A stretch of 57,262 nucleotides of DNA, from contig DATAJS010000012.1 of NCBI GenBank assembly GCA_036262035.1, positions 1 through 57,262 of the forward strand, in the 5' to 3' direction. The DNA is from Burkholderiales bacterium. Its GTDB lineage: Bacteria > Pseudomonadota > Gammaproteobacteria > Burkholderiales > SG8-41. Below the pieces are notes generated by a model. It was not told the origin of the DNA. It saw only the letters and a program-made list of their open reading frames with translations, and did no database searches. Positions 17,091 to 23,736 of this stretch are shown here, one piece after another (the stretch's first letter is position 1; each line of letters starts with the position of its first letter). Both the position numbers and the translations under genes were made by a program.

Positions 17091-18050
17091 CTACTGCAGC
17101 GGTATCCCCGCTGCCTTGATGACGCGCGCCCAGCGCTGCGTCTCCGCGCGTATGAACTGCGCGAACTGCTCGCGGCTCGTCGGCGCGGCTTCGACGACCA
17201 TGTCGCGCAGGCGCTGCTGGATCTCGGGCGTACGCAGCACGCCGACCAGATCGTCGTGCACCTTATCGACCACCGCGTTCGGCGTGCCGGTCGGCGCGCA
17301 CAGCCCGTACCACGAGTTCACCTCGAAGCCGGTGACCCCGGACTCGTCCATCGTCGGCACCTTGGGCAGCTGCGGGATGCGCCTGAGGCTCGTCACCGCG
17401 AGCGCGCGCACGCGGCCCGCGTCGATCGACGAGATCGCCGCGGGCGCAGTCTGCATGCTCGAAGGGATCTGGCCGGCGACGGTATCGGTGAGCGCCTGCG
17501 GCCCGCCTTTGTACCCGACGTGCACCACTTCGATCTTCGCCGTGAGCTTGAGAAGCTCCATCGCGAGCTGCGGCGACGTGCCCGCGGCGGAGGTGCCGTA
17601 GGAGAGCTTGCCGCGGTTCGCGCGCGCGTAGGCGATGAACTCTTTCACCGATTTCGCCGGCAGCGACGGGTGCACGACCAGCACGCTCGCGGTCGTCCCG
17701 ATACGCGTGATCGGCGCGAAATCGCGCTGCTGGTCGTACGGCAGCTTCGCATACAGCGATTCGGCGATCGCGCTGGAGGCGATGTTGCACTGGAAGAGCG
17801 CGTAGCCGTCCGCCGGCAGCTTGGCCGCGTATGCCGCCCCGACCGTGCCGCCTGCGCCCGAGCGGTTGTCGACGATGATTTGCTGGCCCCAGCCGCGGCT
17901 CAGGCGCTCGGTGAGCACGCGCGCGACGAGGTCCGGCGAAGCGCCCGCGGGAAACGGCACGACGTAACGCACCGGCTTGGTAGGCCATGTCTGCGCCCAC
18001 GCCGCCGTGCTGACGGCGAGACACGCACCGAGCATCCATCTTGCGATCAC
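17091..18050 (-). CDS. Bug/TctC-family periplasmic receptor (1 of 9)
   Basis: The 319-residue protein has a signal peptide (M-I-A-R-W-M-L-G-A-C-L, cleaved after A-W-A). The Bug hallmarks follow: W-P-T-K-P-V-R-Y-V-V-P-F, D-N-R-S-G-A-G-G-T, P-A-D-G-Y and V-H-P-S-L-P-A-K-S-V-K-E-F. Such proteins bind carboxylates or amides in the periplasm and serve tripartite tricarboxylate transporters. GTG at 18050 is chosen for the charged n-region; it overlaps by 4 bp the stop of the upstream small membrane protein gene, indicating translational coupling. No TctA or TctB gene is adjacent. Confidence 0.92.
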   Translation of the reverse strand: MIARWMLGACLAVSTAAWAQTWPTKPVRYVVPFPAGASPDLVARVLTERLSRGWGQQIIVDNRSGAGGTVGAAYAAKLPADGYALFQCNIASSAIAESLYAKLPYDQQRDFAPITRIGTTASVLVVHPSLPAKSVKEFIAYARANRGKLSYGTSAAGTSPQLAMELLKLTAKIEVVHVGYKGGPQALTDTVAGQIPSSMQTAPAAISSIDAGRVRALAVTSLRRIPQLPKVPTMDESGVTGFEVNSWYGLCAPTGTPNAVVDKVHDDLVGVLRTPEIQQRLRDMVVEAAPTSREQFAQFIRAETQRWARVIKAAGIPLQ

Positions 18051-18307
18051 GATTTCTGCCGCTCCTCTGGAGACGTTCCCTGCGGGCGCCGCTGCACCGG
18101 CCCTGCCTTGTCCATCTGCGCGGCGCGCGCGTAGCACATGACGAGGAACAGCACCGACCACGCGGCGGCCGCGCTCCAGCGCAACGCCGCGTCGCCGAAG
18201 TCCAGGAAGGCTCCGACGATCATGCACATCAGCAGGTTCACCCACGCGACGAACCGCAGCTTGTCCGCGCGGCGCCGCATGCCTCTTTGTTGTTCGCGCT
18301 CCGTCAT
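18047..18307 (-). CDS. Small two-helix membrane protein
   Basis: The 86-residue product has a basic N-terminus (T-E-R-E-Q-Q-R-G-M-R-R-R), two hydrophobic helices (V-A-W-V-N-L-L-M-C-M-I-V-G and A-W-S-V-L-F-L-V-M-C-Y) and a charged tail. Its stop overlaps the start of the Bug receptor gene, so the two are likely made together. It is too short and has too few helices for TctB (about four helices), but an accessory role in the same uptake system is possible. GTG at 18310 is an alternative start. Confidence 0.6.
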   Translation of the reverse strand: MTEREQQRGMRRRADKLRFVAWVNLLMCMIVGAFLDFGDAALRWSAAAAWSVLFLVMCYARAAQMDKAGPVQRRPQGTSPEERQKS

Positions 18308-18434
18308 CACGAGCGGCAGGGTAACATCTCGCAGTGGCCCGAAACAGGTGGCGGCCGCGCAAGGAGGCATTCGGTAAAGCTCGTTGAATCGAAATAACGC
18401 GGTGGAAAGCCGTGCTCTCGAGGAGATCGTGACG

Positions 18435-19406
18435 ATGATCGGACGCTCGATTCGCTGTATCGCGTGTGCTTCACTGATATCGGCCGGCGGTGCAATCGCC
18501 CAGGACAAACCCGCCAACTATCCGACCCGGCCGGTGCGCCTGATCGTCTCGGTGCAGCCGGGCGCGGGAGCCGACGCGATGGCGCGCGCCGCCGCGCAGA
18601 TGCTCACCGACGCGCTCGGCCAGAACGTCGTCGTCGACAACCGTCCCGGCGGTTCCGGCGTCATCGCCGCGGAGACCGTCGCACGTGCCGCGCCGGACGG
18701 CTACACCCTGCTCACGCACGGCGAGACGCTGATGATCCTGTCGGCGCTCAAGAAAGTCCCCGAGCTTCTGAAGACGTTCGATCCCATCGTCAGCACCTCG
18801 ACGCAGCCGTACGTGATGCTCGTGCAGCCCGGACTGCCGGTGAAGTCGATCAAGGAGCTCGTCGCGTATTCGAACACCCAGCGCCTCACCTATTCGGGCA
18901 GCGCGGGCGTGGGCAGCGCGGTGCATCTGGGCATGGAGCGCTTCACGCAGCTCTCAGGCGCGAAGCTGCTGTTCGTGCCGTACAAAGGCAGCGCGCCCGC
19001 GATCATCGCTCTCATGGGCGGCGAGATACAGGTCGCGCTCGGCAGCGCCATCGCGGCGAGCAACGCGATGCGCACCGGCAAGGTCCGCGCGCTGGCGACG
19101 CTGGGACCGGCGCGCATCCCGTCGATGCCCGACATACCGACCGTCGCCGAGCAGGGTTTCCCCGGCTTCAAGATCACCAACCGCTACAACGTGTTCACGC
19201 CGGCCGGCACGGCGAAGCCGATCATCAACGTGATCAATCGCGTCATCGGCGAAGGGATGCACTCGCCGCAGATGGCGCAGCGTCTCGCGGCAGACGGCGC
19301 CCAACCGGCCGAGCGCATGTCGCCCGCGCAATTGCGCGAGACCATCGCGCACGAGTACGCGGAGATTCAGCAGCAGGTGAAGCAGATGGGCAGCAAGATC
19401 CAGTAA
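18435..19406 (+). CDS. Bug/TctC-family periplasmic receptor (2 of 9)
   Basis: The 323-residue protein has a signal peptide (M-I-G-R-S-I-R-C-I-A-C-A-S-L-I, ending I-A-Q) and the family motifs Y-P-T-R-P-V-R-L-I-V, D-N-R-P-G-G-S-G-V, P-D-G-Y-T and V-P-Y-K-G-S-A-P-A. The ligand is presumably a carboxylate. GAGGAG precedes the ATG at 18435. It is divergent from the small membrane protein/Bug pair and is followed 44 bp later by the haem-motif beta-propeller gene, with which it may form an operon. Confidence 0.92.
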   Translation: MIGRSIRCIACASLISAGGAIAQDKPANYPTRPVRLIVSVQPGAGADAMARAAAQMLTDALGQNVVVDNRPGGSGVIAAETVARAAPDGYTLLTHGETLMILSALKKVPELLKTFDPIVSTSTQPYVMLVQPGLPVKSIKELVAYSNTQRLTYSGSAGVGSAVHLGMERFTQLSGAKLLFVPYKGSAPAIIALMGGEIQVALGSAIAASNAMRTGKVRALATLGPARIPSMPDIPTVAEQGFPGFKITNRYNVFTPAGTAKPIINVINRVIGEGMHSPQMAQRLAADGAQPAERMSPAQLRETIAHEYAEIQQQVKQMGSKIQ

Positions 19407-19450
19407 CGGGAGTGTGGGGCCAGGTCTTCGTCTTTCCAGGGAGGATTCCC

Positions 19451-21187
19451 ATGAAACGACTCGAAGCATGTCTCGTCACCGCAGCGCTCGCGCTGATCCC
19501 AACCGGCCCCGCTTTCGCACAACCCTCGGGCTCGCCGAGCGCCGGGATGGCGGGCCTCGCCACGGTCTCCGGCACCGTCACCTCGCCCGCGCCGTTCAAG
19601 GCGGCGAAGGTGTACTTCCGCAACGCCGACAAGCGCATGCAGTACATGGTGTACACCGCCGGCGGCAAGTACCAGGCGATGCATCTCTTCCCCGGCAACT
19701 ACGAGATGCGCGTGGAGGCGCCGGGCCTCGAGTCCGCGGTAACCACGGTGCAGCTCAAGCCCGGCGCGAATCCGCCGGTCAACGCGAGACTCCGCAATGC
19801 CGACGAGACCGGCACGCGCGTCGTCACCATGGACGAGATGTTTCCGGCCGGACCGGGGCAGCAGTACGTGAAGGACAACTGCCTCGGCTGCCACAGCCCG
19901 GCGATGTTCGGAGCCAAGCAGTTCCCCGCAGTGGTCTGGAACAACTTCGTTCAGTTGATGCTCGACAACAACTCCATACCCGCCGGCTTCAAGTCGCCGC
20001 AGGAGCGCGAGGAGCTCGTCGCGTATCTGGAGAAGAACTTCGGGCCGAACGCACAGAAACGCACGGTGCGCTTCCAGAAGGAGACGCCGCTCAACGAAGC
20101 GAAGCTCGGCCGCGCGATGTACGTCGAGTACTACCTCAAGCCCAACGACGATGCGGGCAAACGCCGCCGCGGCCAGGACCCGCACTTCGACCAGCAGGGC
20201 AACGTGTGGGTGACCGACCGCAACCGGCCGAACCGGCTGACCAGGCTCGATCCGCGCACGGGCGAATGGAAAGAGTGGCTGATGCCGCATCCGGAAGGCG
20301 ACCTGCACGGCCTGACCATCGATCGCGACGGCACGGTATGGGTGCCGGGACGCATCGGACAGCGCAAGGACAAGGACGGCATACAGCTCATCGGCTTCGA
20401 TCCGAAGACCGAAAAGTTCGAGCAGTTCCCCGTCAATCCCGGCAACGCCATCAAGGATCGCCTGCAATCGCACACGCCGGTGATGGACGGCGCGGGCAAC
20501 GTGTGGGTGACGATGATCGGCGGCGACCGCTTCTATAAGTGGAACAGGCAGACGCGCGCGATCGAGATGTTCGAGACCAGGACGCGGCCGTCGGCGCCGT
20601 ACGGCATCGACATGGACAGCGCGGGCAACATCTGGATGGCGCTCTTCCGCGGCGCGCCGCGCGTGGCGAAGTACAACCCGGTGACGAAGGAGTACACCGA
20701 ATACAACGCCGCGTCGACGTCGGGCCGCATCCGCCGCGTCAGCGTCGACATCCAGGATCGCGCGTGGTACGGCATACACGACCGCGGCATCCTCGGCTAC
20801 ATCGATCCGAAGACCGGGCGCGCGACCGAGTTCAGGGTGCCGGTCGAGCTCTCGCGGCCCTACGACCCGCAGCCCGATTACGAAGGCAACGTATGGTTCG
20901 GCGACGACGGACAGGGCGGCGCCACGGTGCGCTTCGACCCGCGCAACCAGGAGTGGAGCTTCTATCCGTCACCGCAGGTCGCCGATCAGCCCAAGATCGA
21001 GATCACGCGCGACGGCGCGGTCTGGTACTGTCCGCGCTCGGGCGCCGTCCCCGGCGTCGGCGTGCTCTATCCGGACGTGACGAAAGTGAAGACGCTGGGC
21101 GCGTACTACCACGACTACGATCCGCCGAGCTCGCGCGCGATGCTGCGAAAGAACGGCGGCGCGGTGCGCGAAGCGCGCACGCAGTAG
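19451..21187 (+). CDS. Vgb-like beta-propeller protein with CxxCH haem motif
   Basis: The 578-residue exported protein (signal peptide 1-23, A-F-A-Q) combines three parts. An N-terminal carboxypeptidase-regulatory-like beta-sandwich covers about 35-115. A short cytochrome-like segment has C-L-G-C-H at 144-148. A C-terminal beta-propeller with repeated G-N-V-W-V-T-D / G-N-I-W-M-A blades is of the streptogramin (virginiamycin B) lyase type. A periplasmic redox or sensor role is more likely than antibiotic breakdown. The gene follows a Bug receptor on the same strand and may oxidise the ligand that receptor brings in. Confidence 0.85.
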   Translation: MKRLEACLVTAALALIPTGPAFAQPSGSPSAGMAGLATVSGTVTSPAPFKAAKVYFRNADKRMQYMVYTAGGKYQAMHLFPGNYEMRVEAPGLESAVTTVQLKPGANPPVNARLRNADETGTRVVTMDEMFPAGPGQQYVKDNCLGCHSPAMFGAKQFPAVVWNNFVQLMLDNNSIPAGFKSPQEREELVAYLEKNFGPNAQKRTVRFQKETPLNEAKLGRAMYVEYYLKPNDDAGKRRRGQDPHFDQQGNVWVTDRNRPNRLTRLDPRTGEWKEWLMPHPEGDLHGLTIDRDGTVWVPGRIGQRKDKDGIQLIGFDPKTEKFEQFPVNPGNAIKDRLQSHTPVMDGAGNVWVTMIGGDRFYKWNRQTRAIEMFETRTRPSAPYGIDMDSAGNIWMALFRGAPRVAKYNPVTKEYTEYNAASTSGRIRRVSVDIQDRAWYGIHDRGILGYIDPKTGRATEFRVPVELSRPYDPQPDYEGNVWFGDDGQGGATVRFDPRNQEWSFYPSPQVADQPKIEITRDGAVWYCPRSGAVPGVGVLYPDVTKVKTLGAYYHDYDPPSSRAMLRKNGGAVREARTQ

Positions 21188-21660
21188 CGCTGGGTCATCG
21201 CGAGGCGGCTCCGGAGGAACGCCGCGGCGATCGCGTGGCGCACGCGAGGTCGCAACGCGCCGCCTAAGCGGCTCAAGTGATCATCGCACCGTAGCGCCGA
21301 GTCGCGCACGGCCTTCTCGCCCGAATCGGCGTCGCTACTGCGCTGTCGCTGCGTAGCGATTCGCGCGCACGTGCGCGCGACCCTGCGCTGCTCGCCGAGG
21401 GCGGCTCCTGCGGAACCGACGCGACGCATGTCGCGTCGTTCCGGACCTGTGCGCGGCAGCGCACGCGATCCGGAATCCATTTTGACTTTGGTCCGTCGAA
21501 TTCCCGCCCTCGTCTGCGCTGCTCGGGCGCCTCCACGGGCTCAAAGCCCGCGCCCGACCCGGCGCGTGGGCTGGTGAGTGGACATGTGCTGCGCGCGACT
21601 TCGGACCGCACCCGGCGCGGCAAGCGGTGATGAACAGCAGCAATCGACCCTGAAGAGACA
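21188..21660. repeat. Left edge of the accessory island: dispersed repeats
   Basis: No gene is supported. Positions about 21196-21234 (GTCATCGCGAGG .. GGCGATC) are a half copy of the palindromic element at 54927-55018. Positions about 21375-21536, read on the minus strand, match 27989-28165 (ATGGATTCCGGATCGCGTGC, CAGGTCCGG..CGACGCGAC) and form the outer inverted pair bounding the island. The repeat family also appears at 53890-53990. Confidence 0.75.
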
Positions 21661-21666
21661 TTCACT

Positions 21667-21815
21667 ACGCCTACGCCGACGTCCGGTATTCGGCCAGTGC
21701 TGCCATTCCACCGTGGGCTGTACCGGTCTGCAATGAATTGGTTACCTGCCGTTCCGCCGTTTAATCGATTCGCGCGGCAGCTTCTCGGTTCGGGAACGCG
21801 AACTTCCGACGCGAA
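21667..21815 (+). repeat. Inner inverted repeat of the island, left arm
   Basis: This arm (CGGCCAGTGCTGCCATTC, CCGGTCTGCAATGAAT, GGTTACCTGCCGTTC, GCGGCAGCTTCTCG, ACGCGAACTTCCGAC) matches the reverse complement of 26818-26968 at roughly 80-85 per cent, with small gaps. It is not a coding sequence: the frames over the two arms are not conserved in phase. Confidence 0.8.
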
Positions 21816-21996
21816 GCGGTCGTACACACGTCCCGCGTGCCTGACGCGTTTGCGTTTTGTGGTCAGGACGTACTATTCTGCCGAGACGTTTCTGAATCTG
21901 TATGACTATTTAGGCGCGTCGTTACAATTCATGCATGTCTGCGACGCTTTAGATTGCGTCGTTTTTAGGATGCGACTTCTAGCTAGACAATAGGAC
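21816..21996. other. Gene-free stretch before cassette gene
   Basis: AT-rich for this genome, with several TTTAG and CTAGAC strings, but no complete attC core pair and no clear promoter. It may hold the promoter of the gene at 21997. Confidence 0.4.
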
Positions 21997-22467
21997 ATGG
22001 GTGCCGCGACTTCTAAGTTCCTGTCGATCAACCGCAAGGGGACGACGTATCGGGCGCTTTGCGAGGTGATGGACGGCTTGTGGAACGGAACGCTGCACCT
22101 CGCTCGCGGGATGTCCATTCGCAAGAACACACCGGCGGCATTTGTCGTAAAGCTCGACACGGGTGCATTTGCGATTGAGTACGACGCGGTGGCTATTCTC
22201 AATCTTCCGCCACTGAAGCTCGGCCAGCCTTTTCTGATCCCCCCACAAAGGGTGTTCGCACTCGAATTGAGGCGCACACGCCAGGCGCTCGACCTCGTAG
22301 CTATCTGCGCCGGCGCGAGAACGGTCAGCGTCGAAGAAGCTCGGCGATTGGCGCGGAAAAATGCATTGCCACCAGGAATTCACGGTGCTGCTGCATTGAC
22401 CGTTACTGACGGGGTAAAGCCGCACGAAGTACAGGGCGGTCTGCCGTCCTTGGGCAAACGGCGATGA
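21997..22467 (+). CDS. Cassette gene of unknown function
   Basis: The 156-residue protein starts M-G-A-A-T-S-K-F-L-S-I-N-R-K-G and has no signal peptide or membrane helix. It contains a hydrophobic core typical of a soluble alpha/beta protein (F-V-V-K-L-D-T-G-A-F-A-I-E-Y-D-A-V-A-I-L-N-L). The C-terminal third is charged and possibly disordered. GC is lower than in the catabolic genes. The stop lies 35 bp before a clear attC site of the same orientation, so it is most simply an integron cassette gene. No family was recognised. Confidence 0.65.
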   Translation: MGAATSKFLSINRKGTTYRALCEVMDGLWNGTLHLARGMSIRKNTPAAFVVKLDTGAFAIEYDAVAILNLPPLKLGQPFLIPPQRVFALELRRTRQALDLVAICAGARTVSVEEARRLARKNALPPGIHGAAALTVTDGVKPHEVQGGLPSLGKRR

Positions 22468-22502
22468 TGAGTACCCTCGATGAGTGTTCTGGTGAAGCAA
22501 AT

Positions 22503-22568
22503 GTCTAACGCTCGTTCGGGCGGACGCGTGGCCGGTGATGCCGGCCTGTGCCGCTCAACTCGTTAGAG
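22503..22568 (+). other. attC site inside the accessory island
   Basis: The inverse core GTCTAAC (22503-22509) and core GTTAGAG (22562-22568; last base off consensus) flank a hairpin in which GTTCGGGCGGACGCGTGGCC pairs with GGCCTGTGCCGCTCAAC. The upstream arm has the extra C and A, as in the sites near position 1000, which orients it on the plus strand. A further perfect core string GTTAAGC lies at 22610-22616, over the stop codon of the next gene, and may be the remnant of another site. Confidence 0.8.
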
Positions 22569-22610
22569 CGCGCGAGACGCCACGCACCGAAAAGCCGTGG
22601 TGCTCGGGCG

Positions 22611-23126
22611 TTAAGCCTTCTCCAAGCGGAAAATTCGACAGCCGTACTTGGTCCTGCGCAAATCGGCATACACCGCGGTGCCCCACTCTTTGAAGTTCTT
22701 CGCCTTCAGGTTCAGCGGTTTCAAGTGTGATTTGCGTCCGAACACAAGCAGCAGCGGTAGAGCATCCGGTTCGCAGTTGCGGAAAGCTTGTAGCTTCTCT
22801 ATGTCTCGACTAATGCCGAGATTGTTCGACTTCAGCCACTTGACTTCCAAGGCAAAGCGACTGGCTTGTCCAATTACATAGAAATCAAGCCGCTTCTTAT
22901 CCCCCCGCGACGGCTGTTCTATGCCGGGACATTCGTATTCGCAGTGCACGGTGAAGCGACGCGCCGTAAGTATTCGAAGAATAGGTTCATAGAGCACATA
23001 CTCACTGAATGCCTGGTTCATCTCGCAAGCAGCGAGATAGCTAACATAGCCACAGAGGCCTCGCTTTACACGGAAAAGCGCATCCCTCGCCTCGCCGTTA
23101 TCTCGCGTGTCTTTTGAGGAGGCCAT
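22611..23126 (-). CDS. Predicted PD-(D/E)XK nuclease-like protein
   Basis: The 171-residue protein contains K-K-R-L-D-F-Y-V followed about 10 residues later by F-A-L-E-V-K-W-L-K. This is the Asp .. Glu-x-Lys signature of PD-(D/E)XK nucleases, preceded by a plausible upstream helix with Glu (N-Q-A-F-S-E-Y-V-L-Y-E-P). The fold includes restriction and repair nucleases; this one has no specificity domain. ATG at 23126 is preferred; GTG at 23138 is possible. The stop lies within the second attC-like core, and the gene runs opposite to the attC orientation. Together with the next two minus-strand genes it suggests a small defence module. Confidence 0.7.
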   Translation of the reverse strand: MASSKDTRDNGEARDALFRVKRGLCGYVSYLAACEMNQAFSEYVLYEPILRILTARRFTVHCEYECPGIEQPSRGDKKRLDFYVIGQASRFALEVKWLKSNNLGISRDIEKLQAFRNCEPDALPLLLVFGRKSHLKPLNLKAKNFKEWGTAVYADLRRTKYGCRIFRLEKA

Positions 23127-23201
23127 GCCGAGGCTCACAGTTCACGTTTGGCGGCGCCGTCGAACGCGCGGCATCCACGTGCAGCCGTGTCCAGCGCGCG
23201 G

Positions 23202-23660
23202 TCAGCCATCGCGTAGCCAAGTTTCGATTAACCGATACGATGCCGAGGATTGCTCGCGCAGCGGCGTGATAGTGGCGGTCATGGTCAAATATTCCCACGC
23301 CCGAGCATTCGTGACGAAATCGCCGTAGTAGCGAATGTCGTCGACCTTGCGAAAGTGCCGGAACCAAACGCCGATTTCCGGAGCGGGCTCTCGTATGTAG
23401 TTGTACGCGCCAGCAACATGCACGAGCGCAAAGGGGAAATGGTGGGTGAACAACAACACTCTGTCACCCTCGGCCATCTCGTGCGCGAAGCCCCAATAGT
23501 AACGTTGGTTTGCCGGAAGCACATCTTGCGTAGTCGTGAGGAGATCTGGCACTTCCTCAGAAAAGTCGAGACCGATATATCCGGCCGTAAGGCATGCAAC
23601 GGTATGGCGTACCGCACCTTCAGATTCGGCTGGATGTAACTGCATGCGCCAGTAAGTCAT
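23202..23660 (-). CDS. PUA/EVE-like domain protein (tentative)
   Basis: The 152-residue protein starts M-T-Y-W-R-M-Q-L-H-P. Its centre reads E-G-D-R-V-L-L-F-T-H-H-F-P-F-A-L-V-H-V-A, then Y-N-Y-I. That pattern (Gly-Asp-x-Val-Leu-Leu, then a hydrophobic strand ending Val-x-Gly) resembles PUA-like folds such as EVE and related readers of modified bases in restriction systems. The assignment rests on pattern only. The gene lies 75 bp from the nuclease gene and 76 bp downstream of the PHP-ATPase gene, all on the minus strand, so a shared function is likely. Confidence 0.65.
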   Translation of the reverse strand: MTYWRMQLHPAESEGAVRHTVACLTAGYIGLDFSEEVPDLLTTTQDVLPANQRYYWGFAHEMAEGDRVLLFTHHFPFALVHVAGAYNYIREPAPEIGVWFRHFRKVDDIRYYGDFVTNARAWEYLTMTATITPLREQSSASYRLIETWLRDG

Positions 23661-23736
23661 AGATTCACGATATCCATTTCAGCAAAGCCGAAACGCACGT
23701 GGCGCAAGCTTTGCCGCTAGACGTTGCGACCATCAG

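Noticed and set aside
18047-18307. Small membrane protein as TctB
   Set aside because: It has only two hydrophobic helices and 86 residues, well below TctB size.
19451-21187. Streptogramin resistance lyase (vgb)
   Set aside because: Extra N-terminal domain and haem motif differ from true Vgb enzymes.
21697-21993. 98-residue plus-strand frame at the island edge
   Set aside because: It lies largely over the inverted repeat arm, and its frame is not kept in the other arm.
23139-23240. Possible attC between the nuclease-like and PUA-like genes
   Set aside because: GC-rich inverted fragments exist, but neither core box is present.
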